Shown here in pieces: positions 1 to 8,581 of a DNA stretch of 64,000 nucleotides. The notes beneath the pieces were generated by a model that saw only the letters and a list, made by a program, of their open reading frames with translations, made no database searches and was not told the origin of the DNA. A program made the translations under genes and the position numbers. Each line of letters opens with the position of its first letter. Within the stretch, counting starts at the first letter, position 1. Origin of the DNA: an uncultured Cohaesibacter sp. (GTDB lineage Bacteria > Pseudomonadota > Alphaproteobacteria > Rhizobiales > Cohaesibacteraceae). Location: contig NZ_OY761553.1 in NCBI RefSeq assembly GCF_963664735.1, positions 1,565,303-1,629,302 of the forward strand. Reading direction: 5' to 3'.

Positions 1-1
1 A

Positions 2-169
2 TTCCATTTGGTGGTGCCAAGCAAAATGACCGTCTATGCAGCGCATGCGATTTGCGACAGGATTGAGGATGCCCTCAAGAGGGAAATGCCTCATGCGGTT
101 GTAACCATTCACATAGAGCCGGAATATATGGCCAATGAATCGGTGTTTGACGACACGCTGCCGATTTGA
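2..169 (+). CDS. Cation efflux (CDF) family transporter, C-terminal fragment
   Basis: The reading frame enters from the left edge and ends at a TGA at 167-169, giving about 55 residues. It contains PSKMTVYAAHAICDRIEDAL and later VVTIHIEPE. This pattern, a helix followed by a beta strand with HIEP, is typical of the cytoplasmic metal-binding ferredoxin-like domain at the C terminus of cation diffusion facilitators (divalent metal/proton antiporters). The membrane part lies outside the window, so the metal cannot be inferred. It converges on the GntR regulator gene, which ends 25 bases away on the other strand. Confidence 0.7.
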   Translation, partial: FHLVVPSKMTVYAAHAICDRIEDALKREMPHAVVTIHIEPEYMANESVFDDTLPI

Positions 170-193
170 TCCATCAAGACCCAAAATCTGGGC

Positions 194-976
194 TCAGAGA
201 TTGATGCTCTCAGACGCTTGGAAATTGTTATTGAAAACAAGTTCCACGCCCATCATTGGCCAACAGCCCCTGTTATATTCGATGATGCGGCCAGCGGTAT
301 CGTTGTTGAAAGAACGTGAGCGCAGAAGCGGTGCTTTGTTCGAAATCTGTAAAAGGTTGGCCTCTTCATCTGTTGCAAAATCGCCGAAAATGCGCGTCTC
401 ACTGCGAATATACTGCTTGATACCAGCGGCTTCGTAGGCTCCCAGAATCGTTCCTTCCCGCTCATAATCGGCAATGAAATCAGGAAAAACGCAGAGAGGA
501 AATTCCTTCACCGCATAATAATAGGGCACCTCTTTAGCAAATTGAAGCATGCGTAGCTCGACAATCTCTGCATCCTGAGGCAGCCCGAACACCTTGGCGG
601 CATCAGGGCTAACGCTCTTTCGCTCCAAAGACAACGTTTGCACCGGAGATGTCGCTTCATCAATGGAGGCATTTCCAGCATAGTTCTGGTGAACCACATA
701 ACGCATGGCCAGATGACGAACGAAAACACCTACCCCCTTGCGCGACACCAGCCGCCCCTCTCGCTGCAAGCGTGAAAGCGCCTTACGCAAGGTGATGCGG
801 TTAACGCCAAACATCTTTGCCAGATCGTCTTCTCCAGGGAGCTTGCTCCCTTCGGTCAGAAGCCCCGCCCCAATAGCACCGGTCAGCCGATCATAAATCT
901 GCATCCAGATCGAACGGTTTCTCTTGTCTTCAAATGGCTGCTTGGCAAGAGCTATCAAATCATCTTCGTTCTGCAC
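194..976 (-). CDS. GntR/HutC-family regulator with UTRA domain, PhnF-like
   Basis: A 260-residue DNA-binding repressor. An N-terminal winged helix (about residues 22-90) carries FGVNRITLRKALSRL followed by RKGVGVF, close to the PhnF pattern of phosphonate regulators. Residues about 105-255 form a UTRA effector domain. It starts at a GTG at 976 with GGGAG upstream. It is divergently transcribed from the ABC importer that begins at 1216, and the shared 239-base gap holds two palindromes, one matching the GTnTAnAC core used by HutC-type regulators. It is therefore the likely local repressor. The PhnF resemblance is from motif memory, and another sugar-type UTRA regulator is possible. Confidence 0.85.
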   Translation of the reverse strand: MQNEDDLIALAKQPFEDKRNRSIWMQIYDRLTGAIGAGLLTEGSKLPGEDDLAKMFGVNRITLRKALSRLQREGRLVSRKGVGVFVRHLAMRYVVHQNYAGNASIDEATSPVQTLSLERKSVSPDAAKVFGLPQDAEIVELRMLQFAKEVPYYYAVKEFPLCVFPDFIADYEREGTILGAYEAAGIKQYIRSETRIFGDFATDEEANLLQISNKAPLLRSRSFNNDTAGRIIEYNRGCWPMMGVELVFNNNFQASESINL

Positions 977-996
977 AGAACAACTCCCTTCAAGAG

Positions 997-1010
997 CCTA
1001 CGATAGTAGG
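997..1010. promoter_or_regulatory. Palindrome upstream of the GntR gene
   Basis: CCTAC-GATA-GTAGG is a perfect 5-base inverted repeat 21 bases upstream of the GTG start of the regulator. Its position suits autoregulation or a promoter-proximal hairpin. It differs in sequence from the operator-like palindrome at 1161-1176, so a common binding protein is doubtful. Confidence 0.35.
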
Positions 1011-1160
1011 TTTCAAATCATGGACGTCTTCATGCTCTCTGCTTAGCACACTGTAACAGAGGTTTCGTTTTTTGGGGGCCTATGTCACAGAAAATGTCAT
1101 CAAGCCGCGTCCCAACTGTCACAAATCATTCTTGCTAGAAGCGTAAATACAGTCTCGTTC

Positions 1161-1176
1161 TGCTGTGTACACAGCA
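1161..1176. promoter_or_regulatory. Putative HutC/PhnF-type operator
   Basis: TGCTGTGTACACAGCA is a perfect 16-base palindrome. Its centre GTGTACAC fits the GTnTAnAC core described for HutC-subfamily GntR regulators. It lies 39 bases before the ATG of the importer operon and in the promoter gap shared with the divergent UTRA-type GntR gene, the expected place for a repressor site. Confidence 0.6.
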
Positions 1177-1215
1177 ATATCCAATACGTCAAACTGGCCC
1201 CTTTGGAGACGTTTT

Positions 1216-2466
1216 ATGACTTCGTTCCGTATTTCTCGCCGTAATTTTGCAAAAGGCACCGCAGGTCTTACAGCCGCAGCCCTTCTTCCTTCCCTATCCT
1301 TTGCCAAAAGCGATATTTCAGTCACCATTTCAAGCCCTTGGGGTGCTGACACCCCGTTCCAGAAAGTGGTTGATGCCTATAATGCCAAGAAAACCGGCAT
1401 TACCGTAACCAATCGTTTTGACGGCAACTATCAGCAGATGGCAACCAAGGCTCTCGCCTCCATCGCCTCTGGCCGTCCACCGGAAATGATGATCACCGGT
1501 TGGAAATTTGGCTATTTTGCCCGCCGCACTCTTGGTGCTCGCAATTTCTACGATATCGACAAAGCGAAGGCTGAAGCCATCATCAGCCAGTTCAAGCCTT
1601 CTGTTCATTCGCTCGTCACCATCGACGATGCATTGATCGGCTTGCCATGGGCCATGTCCACCCCAGTCGTCTGGGTCAATATGGATTTGTGGCGTGCAGC
1701 CGGTCTTGATGAAAATATCCCGCAGGATGTCAGCCACACATGGTTGCTGGAGCAGGCCAAAAAAATCGAGAAAGCCTTGGGCGGAAAGAGCCATCCGACC
1801 TATCGCTCAGCTCTGGACCTTTCCAACAATGAATGGACCTCACAGGCATATGTGCAAAATGCTGGCGGTTATATTCTTGATGGCGACAAGGTTGTTTGTG
1901 ATAGCGCAGCAGCCATCAAGGGCATCACCGCTTTTGCAGAACCAGTCAAGGCTGGCGTTTGGAAAAACATGGACTATACCGCCCAGAAGAAAGCCTTGCT
2001 CGGCGGCAATATCGCCATGGTTGCCACCTCTTCCTCCTATGCCACCACGATGGCAGCCTCCGATATCGAGTTTAAAGATATCATGTTCCCAAGCCTTGAT
2101 GGCAACCGTCACATGAACTCCGGCGGCAACTTCCTTGCGGTTTATGCAAGAGACGAGGAACTGGCCAAAGCTTCCATGGATTTCCTCGCCTTCTGCGCAT
2201 CCAAGGAAGGCCAGATCATCTGGTCGGATGTTGGGTATCTGAATACCTCGATCCATGACATTCCTCACAAGCCGCTTCAAGACGCTGCCTATGCGCAGCT
2301 GAAAGAGGGCCTGACACCAGAAACCATCTGGCCGGGCAAACGCGGTCTGGAAGGACAAAGCATCTGGCGTGAGTGGGTGTCACGGGTACTGCAGGGTGCA
2401 GAAACCCCTGAGAGCGCCATGACGCAGGCTCAAAAAGAACTGACCAATATCATCTCTGCAAGCTAA
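1216..2466 (+). CDS. ABC transporter extracellular solute-binding protein, family 1 (sugar type)
   Basis: A 416-residue binding protein. The ATG at 1216 is chosen because GGAG lies just upstream and because the N terminus then reads ISRRNFAKGTAGLTAAALL, a twin-arginine (Tat) signal; a longer frame back to 1165 has no such support. The mature part contains features of the MalE-like cluster, such as the TGWKFGYFARR and GLPWAMSTPVVWVN segments. It is the first gene of an operon with two CUT1 permeases, a sugar kinase and an acyltransferase. Ligand unknown: the family takes sugars, sugar alcohols and glycerol-3-phosphate, and the PhnF-like regulator hints at a phosphorylated or phosphonate ligand (inference). 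Confidence 0.88.
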   Translation: MTSFRISRRNFAKGTAGLTAAALLPSLSFAKSDISVTISSPWGADTPFQKVVDAYNAKKTGITVTNRFDGNYQQMATKALASIASGRPPEMMITGWKFGYFARRTLGARNFYDIDKAKAEAIISQFKPSVHSLVTIDDALIGLPWAMSTPVVWVNMDLWRAAGLDENIPQDVSHTWLLEQAKKIEKALGGKSHPTYRSALDLSNNEWTSQAYVQNAGGYILDGDKVVCDSAAAIKGITAFAEPVKAGVWKNMDYTAQKKALLGGNIAMVATSSSYATTMAASDIEFKDIMFPSLDGNRHMNSGGNFLAVYARDEELAKASMDFLAFCASKEGQIIWSDVGYLNTSIHDIPHKPLQDAAYAQLKEGLTPETIWPGKRGLEGQSIWREWVSRVLQGAETPESAMTQAQKELTNIISAS

Positions 2467-2481
2467 TCGGACGGTTCTTAA

Positions 2482-3384
2482 ATGCCGAGCAGATATCTGC
2501 ATTTGACAATCAACAAGCTGGCCCCCTATCTGTTTGTGGGGCCAGCACTGATTTTTGTCGTCATATTCCTTTACGGCCCCATTCTATTCTCAGTGGTCCT
2601 GTCCTTTTCCGACTGGAACTTCATCACCCCTCAGATGCATTTTGTCGGATTTGATAACTATAGCCATATATTGGGCGACAGCCGGTTTATTTCTGCATCA
2701 TGGAATACCCTCCTCTATGTTGTGGTGCTGATTCCGGCGCAGATCCTGTTTCCCCTCGGACTTGCAGTGCTGTTGCGCCATGTTCGCTCCCCTGCGCTTG
2801 CCAATTTCTACAAGACCTCGCTGTTTCTGCCCACGATGCTTGCCTATTCTACGGCTGGCATTGCCTGGCTCTGGCTGTTTGACCCGACAAACGGCTTTTT
2901 CAACACGATGATGGGCTGGCTACGCTTGCCGACGAGCAATTGGTACACAGATCCGGATTTGGCGCTCTGGTGCGTGGCAATGGTCACTTTCTGGAAAAAT
3001 TTCGGGCTCAACATGTTGCTTTTGCTCGCAGCTCTTCTGGGTATACCGAAACCCATTCTGGAAGCTGCCGACATTGACGGTGCGAGCGCCTGGCACCGGT
3101 TCTGGACCATCGAATTGCAGATGATCTCGCCGACCTTCTTCTTCGTAACCGTCACCACGACTATGAATGTGCTCGATGACATCGCCGCTACAATTGATGT
3201 GCTCACCGGGGGCGGGCCATTTGGGCGCTCTTCCAACATTCTCTATTACATGTTCGAACGCGGCCTTGCTTTCTTCCAGTTTGGACAGGCAAGTGCATCG
3301 GCAGTGCTGATCATCCTGTTGGTTATCGTGATCACCGTTCTTCAATTCCGCATGTTCGAGCGGAGGGTCTATTATGAAAGCTGA
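2482..3384 (+). CDS. CUT1 sugar ABC transporter permease (MalF/UgpA type)
   Basis: A 300-residue inner-membrane permease with about six hydrophobic segments, the first near residues 15-40. The cytoplasmic coupling motif is at about 194-215 (EAADIDGASAWHRF), which docks the ATPase. It begins 15 bases after the binding protein gene and overlaps the next permease by 11 bases. Together they make the transmembrane pore of a binding-protein-dependent importer. Confidence 0.92.
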   Translation: MPSRYLHLTINKLAPYLFVGPALIFVVIFLYGPILFSVVLSFSDWNFITPQMHFVGFDNYSHILGDSRFISASWNTLLYVVVLIPAQILFPLGLAVLLRHVRSPALANFYKTSLFLPTMLAYSTAGIAWLWLFDPTNGFFNTMMGWLRLPTSNWYTDPDLALWCVAMVTFWKNFGLNMLLLLAALLGIPKPILEAADIDGASAWHRFWTIELQMISPTFFFVTVTTTMNVLDDIAATIDVLTGGGPFGRSSNILYYMFERGLAFFQFGQASASAVLIILLVIVITVLQFRMFERRVYYES

Positions 3385-4228
3385 TACCTATGACCGCGTT
3401 TCCGGATCTGGCACCGGGCGCTGGCTTTTGCACGGGCTGTTGGCCGTTGCGGCGTTGTTTGCCCTGTTTCCCTTGTTCTGGATGCTGACAACGGCTTTCA
3501 CGCCCAATGAATTGGTGCTGACCAAGGCGTTCCGCTTTTTTCCTGAACATCCATCGCTCGTCAACTTTTTCAATGCCTTTGAGCTCAACCCTGTTGCAGA
3601 TTGGCTATGGAATTCAATCCTCATTGCAACGCTCGTGACGGCCGGAAAGATTGCAATCGCAGCACCCGCAGGCTTTGCCTTTGCGCATATGCAGTTCAAG
3701 GGCCGCAATGCCTTGTTCTGGACCATTGTTGCAACCATGACCTTTCCAACGGCGATTGGCATCGTGCCCCTTTATGTCGGCATTTCCCTTATTGGCTGGT
3801 ACGACAGCATGACGGCGGTGATCGTGCCCTCAATTGCCTATATCGGCTTTTATGTATTCTTCATGCGGCAAGCCTTCCGGCATATGTCAAAGGACATGTT
3901 CGAAGCAGCAAGAATTGATGGTGCCGGACCTTTCAGACAGTTTTTTCAGATCGCCCTGCCCAACGTGTTGTCTCCGATCGCTTCCTTGTCTGTCATCAGC
4001 TTCATGGGGGCATGGAATATCTATCTCTGGTCACTGCTGGTGCTGGACAGCCCTCAGAACAAGACGCTCGCGGTCGGCATCAAGATGTACACCGCAATGG
4101 ACGACGCCGAGCCGCTTTGGGGCCCGATGATGGCGGTGGCCATTCTTTCAGCCCTGCCGGTCATTGTCGTTTTCAGCTTGGCGCAACGGTTTGTCATGGC
4201 GGCCTTTACGGGGCAAGTTGATAAATGA
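3374..4228 (+). CDS. CUT1 sugar ABC transporter permease (MalG/UgpE type)
   Basis: A 284-residue second permease of the same importer, with six membrane spans and the coupling motif EAARIDGAGPFRQF at about 177-190. Its start overlaps the end of the previous permease and its TGA overlaps the ATG of the kinase, so translation is coupled. No ATP-binding subunit gene follows; the importer must use a shared MalK/UgpC-like ATPase from elsewhere. Two such ATPases are encoded in this window at 55 kb and 60 kb. Confidence 0.92.
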   Translation: MKADTYDRVSGSGTGRWLLHGLLAVAALFALFPLFWMLTTAFTPNELVLTKAFRFFPEHPSLVNFFNAFELNPVADWLWNSILIATLVTAGKIAIAAPAGFAFAHMQFKGRNALFWTIVATMTFPTAIGIVPLYVGISLIGWYDSMTAVIVPSIAYIGFYVFFMRQAFRHMSKDMFEAARIDGAGPFRQFFQIALPNVLSPIASLSVISFMGAWNIYLWSLLVLDSPQNKTLAVGIKMYTAMDDAEPLWGPMMAVAILSALPVIVVFSLAQRFVMAAFTGQVDK

Positions 4229-5106
4229 GCAAAATCTGTATTCTGGGTAATATCGGCGTCGATATTCTGCATCATGTGCCTCGCCTGCCAGAAGCACATG
4301 AAAAGGTCAGCTCTCAAAAAACCAGCCTTGCCCGCGGGGGAGCTCCGGCAAATGTTGCGCACTGGCTGGCAAGGCTCGGCCATGAGATCCAGTTCATAGG
4401 TGTCACCGGAAGCGATCTCTTCTCGCGCTATGCAATCGAGTGTCTGGATAAGCTCGGGGTTGACGTGAACAACGTGCTTCAGCGGGACGATGTTGCACCA
4501 TCCCTTGCTTCGATTTTCGTGCATGGCAGCGAAAAAAGCATGATTTGCGCAGGATCCTCAAACAAAGGAAAATATTGGCACGGTCTGTTTGAAAAACTCG
4601 ATTTCAGCCCATTTGAGCTTGTGCATTGCCAATCCACTTTGCATGAGCATCTATTTTGCAAAAGACATGCAACGTGGCTTGGCAAAGCGCTGGTTTCAAC
4701 CGATCTGAACGGCCACTATTCTCGTCGCTTGCTACAAGATTTCGATCTTTGTTTCACCAACCATGATGAGCTGACGCGCGCCCTGGAAGGCTCAGATATC
4801 GCATCCATCCTGGATGCAGACTTTGCTAACAGGGCGTATCATCTGGTGGTCACCAATGGCCAGCAACCAGTCTTTGCCCATTTGCCTGAGGCTCACGTTT
4901 TTTGTCCTGTTGCTCCTTTCAAGGTTGTCGACGCGACAGGAGCTGGTGACGCCTTTTGTGCTGGATATCTCCATGCAACATTGCAGGGGGCAGACGTGAT
5001 CGCTTGTCTTGAAACCGGCATTCAGCTCTCGAAGGCGGCGTTGTCCGGCGATGGAGCCTGCCCCGATAACGAGGAAGTCGATGCGATAATCAACGGGCTT
5101 TCATAA
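4225..5106 (+). CDS. PfkB-family carbohydrate/nucleoside kinase
   Basis: A 293-residue ribokinase-fold kinase. The N-terminal strand ILGNIGVDIL and the GGAPANVAHWLARLG segment match the sugar-binding PfkB signature. The C-terminal signature VVDATGAGDAFCAGYLHA lies near 234-251, with Asp242 as the predicted catalytic base. It overlaps the permease gene by 4 bases. By position it should phosphorylate the imported compound or its product after entry. The family includes fructokinase, ribokinase and 2-keto-3-deoxygluconate kinase, and nothing here distinguishes among them. Confidence 0.88.
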   Translation: MSKICILGNIGVDILHHVPRLPEAHEKVSSQKTSLARGGAPANVAHWLARLGHEIQFIGVTGSDLFSRYAIECLDKLGVDVNNVLQRDDVAPSLASIFVHGSEKSMICAGSSNKGKYWHGLFEKLDFSPFELVHCQSTLHEHLFCKRHATWLGKALVSTDLNGHYSRRLLQDFDLCFTNHDELTRALEGSDIASILDADFANRAYHLVVTNGQQPVFAHLPEAHVFCPVAPFKVVDATGAGDAFCAGYLHATLQGADVIACLETGIQLSKAALSGDGACPDNEEVDAIINGLS

Positions 5107-5159
5107 GATAGTGAAAAAGATGAATTACATTCACGTCCGTTGAGACGAGGACATGTGCA

Positions 5160-5777
5160 ATGGCAAAATTAAGTGAGACTTCCATCCACGCCACGGTTCA
5201 ATTGCGCGAAGCACAGATTGGCGCTTGCTGCGAAGTTCTGGAGCATTCGGCAATCGAATATAGCACCATTGGCGACTATAGCTATCTGGGGCAATATTGC
5301 ATGGTGGCTGATGCGGAAATTGGCCGTTTCACTGCGATTGCAGCCCACGTAAGGCTTGGAGCACCAAACCACCCCATGAACCGGCCGACGCAGCACCGGC
5401 TTAGCTATGTGCCGGAATATTACTCCGACGAAGCAACGCGCGACCATGCTTTCTTTCAAGATCGCCGCGCAGCAAGGGTCTTCATAGGTCACGATGTGTG
5501 GATCGGACATGGGGTTACTGTCCTACCCGGCGTAACGGTTGGCAATGGTGCTGTTCTGGCTGCGGGGGCCGTCGTTACGCGTGACGTTGCTCCATACAGC
5601 ATTGTTGGCGGGGTTCCGGCTCGTCCCATTCATGACCGTTTTTCGCCAGACATTATCGCCAGTTTGCAGAGAATTGCCTGGTGGGACTGGCCGTTTAGCA
5701 AAATAATGGATCAACTTGAAGATTTTCGCAGCGAAGACCTCCACGCCTTTTGCAAACGATGGGACCCGACCTTCTAG
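5160..5777 (+). CDS. Hexapeptide-repeat acyltransferase, phosphonate-associated (DapH/XAT-like) family
   Basis: A 205-residue left-handed beta-helix protein. The xenobiotic/chloramphenicol acetyltransferase signature is present: [13 protein letters not shown] with the likely catalytic His71, [14 protein letters not shown] at 111-124, then [18 protein letters not shown] and a WWDW segment near the C terminus. The overall pattern is that of the transferase hexapeptide family found in phosphonate operons (TIGR03308, from memory). It follows the kinase gene by 53 bases. Inferred role: acetylation of the imported or phosphorylated compound, perhaps protecting or detoxifying it, as PhnO-type enzymes do for aminophosphonates. 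A simple sugar O-acetyltransferase (LacA/Maa) is less likely because the N-terminal Maa domain is absent. Confidence 0.82.
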   Translation: MAKLSETSIHATVQLREAQIGACCEVLEHSAIEYSTIGDYSYLGQYCMVADAEIGRFTAIAAHVRLGAPNHPMNRPTQHRLSYVPEYYSDEATRDHAFFQDRRAARVFIGHDVWIGHGVTVLPGVTVGNGAVLAAGAVVTRDVAPYSIVGGVPARPIHDRFSPDIIASLQRIAWWDWPFSKIMDQLEDFRSEDLHAFCKRWDPTF

Positions 5778-5782
5778 GCGCG

Positions 5783-5791
5783 CCCCCCCCC
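5783..5791. repeat. Homopolymer run of nine C, next to a GGCGCGCC palindrome
   Basis: The C run begins 6 bases after the acyltransferase stop codon and follows GGCGCGCC. Such runs can be slippery in replication or sequencing. It lies outside coding sequence, so a length change would not shift a frame. Confidence 0.6.
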
Positions 5792-5918
5792 TTTTGCCCT
5801 GGCCGCTCAAAAAGTTGCAAAGCAGCAATCCTTATCCATGGCAACGGCCTCACTGTGAGCCAATCGTGGCTCGGACTTTCGACTTGAGACCAATTCTCCG
5901 TATAAAAACGTACCAGAA

Positions 5919-5940
5919 GGCTAGCGAAAAGCCCCTTTTT
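5919..5940 (+). terminator. Weak candidate terminator after the importer/kinase operon
   Basis: GGCT-AGCGAAA-AGCC is followed by CCTTTTT. The 4-base stem is short, so this is only a possible Rho-independent terminator between the acyltransferase and the P450 gene. The rest of the 5778-6038 gap shows no gene. Confidence 0.3.
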
Positions 5941-6038
5941 CGGCAATAGTCCGCTTTAAAGATTCATGTATTTGGTATTTTCTCCTTTAGCGGAACGCCG
6001 TTTTGTCAAACCAATCGAGTATTGCATCAAAGCCCGAG

Positions 6039-7424
6039 ATGGATTTTTGTCCTCCCTACCCGACGAGAGATCCCGGAAGAGTCAAGGTTTTCCGCCTGTT
6101 AAAGAAGGCGCGAAGCAACTATCTGGCTATCTGGTCCAAGAAGGATTTTGACCAGCGGATAATTGATTTCAAAATTCTCAATCGACCTTTGTTGATCTGT
6201 AATGCTCCTGATGTGGTGAAGGAGGCCTTCCAGACCAGACATGAAGAGCTTCAGCGCAAAACACCTCAAATGCGCAACGCTTTGAGCCCTCTCATTGGTG
6301 ATGGCCTATTTATCAGCGATGGCGACATCTGGGCTGCGCGGCGCAAGATCGTATTCCCCATCATTCACGGCTCCAGAGTGCCCAGTTTCGCGCCCATCAT
6401 GATCGAAACGATTGAAGAGAAGAAACGGGAATGGCTGGAGCTTAAGGACGGCGAAAGAATTGATGTCCTGTCAGAAATGGCGCATCTGACAGCAGAGATC
6501 ATTTGCCGGACCATATTCGGCCAGGATCTGGGCAAAGAGTTTGCCACCGAGGTTGTTGAAGCCTTTTCAGACTACCAAAAGCAAATTGACCAGATCGATC
6601 TCATTTCTCTCTTGGGACTGCCCGAGTGGCTACCGCGTTTTACCAAGCCCTCACTTAGAAAATCCATCAAGCGCATTCATAAGGTTCTCAATCAGATCAT
6701 TGATAAGTATGAGAAAACCAAATCCGAGGGCGGCGTTTCCGTGCTTGGAGGGCTGCTGGAAGCCTGCGATGATGATGGCAAGCCATTAAGTCGAGAAGCG
6801 ATCCGAAACGAAGCGTCCGTAATTTTCATGGCAGGCCACGAAACCACAGCGAACACCCTAGCTTGGGCATGGTATCTCCTTTCCCAATCTCCGCGCGTCG
6901 CTCGGCGTTTGCGAGATGAACTTGACAGCAGTCTTGGCGACAAGACACCGACCTTTGCAGACATTCGCAATCTGACCTACACAAAAGCAGTCGTGGAAGA
7001 AACCCTTCGCCTTTATCCTCCAGTTCCGATTCTCGGTCGCGAGGCCATGGAAGATACGAGCATTGATGGCAAGCCGGTTGCCAAGGGCACCCTTTTGCTG
7101 GTGGTTCCATGGTTGTTGCAACGCAACGCCAATTTGTGGCCCAATCCGCATGTTTTCTACCCAGAACGCCATATTGAATCAGATCAGACTCCCAACGGCG
7201 AGAAACGCTCCAAATATAGCTATGTTCCTTTCAGCATTGGACCGAGGATTTGTCCCGGCCTTGCTTTCGGCATGACCGAAGCTGTATTGAGCCTTGCCAT
7301 TCTGGCCCGGGATATCGATTTGCAGCTAGGCCCAGAACAGGAGGTTGAGCCGGTGTGCCGCCTGACCCTGAGGCCGGGAGACGATCTGCCAATGATCGTG
7401 CGTCACATCCATAAGCAAGTATAG
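6039..7424 (+). CDS. Cytochrome P450 monooxygenase
   Basis: A 461-residue soluble P450 counted from the ATG at 6039; a TTG at 6003 would add 12 residues and neither start has a strong Shine-Dalgarno. All landmarks are present: I-helix AGHETT (265-270) for oxygen activation, ExxR in EETLRLYPP (321-324), and the heme loop FSIGPRICPG with Cys405 as the axial ligand. There is no N-terminal membrane anchor, as usual in bacteria. No ferredoxin or reductase gene is nearby, so redox partners must be encoded elsewhere. The lipid A-type acyltransferase gene starts 9 bases after its stop, implying co-transcription and a lipid or fatty-acyl substrate (inference). Confidence 0.95.
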   Translation: MDFCPPYPTRDPGRVKVFRLLKKARSNYLAIWSKKDFDQRIIDFKILNRPLLICNAPDVVKEAFQTRHEELQRKTPQMRNALSPLIGDGLFISDGDIWAARRKIVFPIIHGSRVPSFAPIMIETIEEKKREWLELKDGERIDVLSEMAHLTAEIICRTIFGQDLGKEFATEVVEAFSDYQKQIDQIDLISLLGLPEWLPRFTKPSLRKSIKRIHKVLNQIIDKYEKTKSEGGVSVLGGLLEACDDDGKPLSREAIRNEASVIFMAGHETTANTLAWAWYLLSQSPRVARRLRDELDSSLGDKTPTFADIRNLTYTKAVVEETLRLYPPVPILGREAMEDTSIDGKPVAKGTLLLVVPWLLQRNANLWPNPHVFYPERHIESDQTPNGEKRSKYSYVPFSIGPRICPGLAFGMTEAVLSLAILARDIDLQLGPEQEVEPVCRLTLRPGDDLPMIVRHIHKQV

Positions 7425-7433
7425 TGCACGCCC

Positions 7434-8441
7434 ATGAAACCCTTACAGCTTTCAGACATCCCTTTCGAAGATACGCGCTCACCTGAACCTGAAGTCCCTC
7501 CTCTCGCATGGGCCCTTTCCAAGGATAGCAAAAAGAAAGCGGCCTGGCGGACATTCTGGCTGCTCCATCCGCTGATGGGAGGCATGAACTATCTCACGCA
7601 TCATCTGCTACGTTTGTTGCCGGTGTCGGGTTGCTCGCACTTTGGTGCCATGCTCGCCCCGTTTGCCAAATCCCGATTTTCAAGCTCCAAATTTTCTCAA
7701 CGTCTTGTCAATAACTTGAAAATTCTTCGCCCTGATGTGAGCGGCTCGGAAACAGCAACGGATCAGCTTGTTTCAAACTGGTGGGAAAATATAAGCCGCG
7801 TCTTTGCCGAATTCTCTGTTGTCGAGCGCTATTGGAGGTCAGGCGAGGTTGAAATTTCCGGAGAGGAGCAAATCAAAGCCCTTCAAGCAGCCGGACAATC
7901 CGTGATCTTCATATCGGTGCATCTTGGCCACTGGGAAGCGCAAGGGGCCGTTTTAGCGGAAGCCTTGGGTATTGAGGTTATCGGTTCTTTTGAACCCGAA
8001 CCTAACCGCTTTACCAATCGGCTGATTTATAATTTACGCAAGCGCCGTGGCCAATATGTTTTCCCACCGGGACAAAAGTCCGTCATGCGGCTACACAAGC
8101 TGCTGCACAATGGGTCCACGAGCGCATTGTTTTATATCGATGAAGTTCGCGAAAGACAGATTCATTTCCCTCTCTTGGGACGAAAGACACCAACAAGAGG
8201 TAATGCTGTTGCGGCGGTGAAGCTGGCGCTATCTTCCAATGCGGTTCTGGTGCCGGTGTATATGGCCAGAAAAGGTGGCGCCCACTATCGGATCAACATC
8301 CTCCCCCCAATTGTGCCTGACAGGAATGAGGATCGAGAAATTGGTATCAAGAGCTCAATTGAGAAAATCAATGAGCGCATTGAGCCCGTCGTGCTCGAAA
8401 ACCTGGATCAATGGTACATGCTGGCAGAATTGAGACTCTGA
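7434..8441 (+). CDS. Lipid A biosynthesis (KDO2-lipid IVA) acyltransferase family protein, LpxL/HtrB-like
   Basis: A 335-residue member of the HtrB/LpxL/LpxM family, which transfers acyl groups from acyl-ACP or acyl-CoA onto lipid A or related acceptors at the inner membrane. The HX4E catalytic motif is seen as HLGHWE (His163, Glu168), followed by the region LFYIDEVRERQIHFPLLGR that usually lines the active site. It has an unusually polar N-terminal extension of about 35 residues before the hydrophobic segment. It is tightly linked to the P450 gene rather than to lpx or kdt genes, so it may act on a specialised lipid (ornithine lipid, secondary lipid A chain or polyketide) rather than be the housekeeping LpxL. 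Confidence 0.82.
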   Translation: MKPLQLSDIPFEDTRSPEPEVPPLAWALSKDSKKKAAWRTFWLLHPLMGGMNYLTHHLLRLLPVSGCSHFGAMLAPFAKSRFSSSKFSQRLVNNLKILRPDVSGSETATDQLVSNWWENISRVFAEFSVVERYWRSGEVEISGEEQIKALQAAGQSVIFISVHLGHWEAQGAVLAEALGIEVIGSFEPEPNRFTNRLIYNLRKRRGQYVFPPGQKSVMRLHKLLHNGSTSALFYIDEVRERQIHFPLLGRKTPTRGNAVAAVKLALSSNAVLVPVYMARKGGAHYRINILPPIVPDRNEDREIGIKSSIEKINERIEPVVLENLDQWYMLAELRL

Positions 8442-8581
8442 CTCAATGGGCTTGAAAAACCGAAAATCGCTCAACGCATAAATCACGCGGCGTTTATCAA
8501 GTATAGTGGAAAAAGCTGGAAGATCGGGTCTTGCGGAAAGTGTAAATTACTGCGTTTATCCAGTAACTTAAGGTAGACCCA

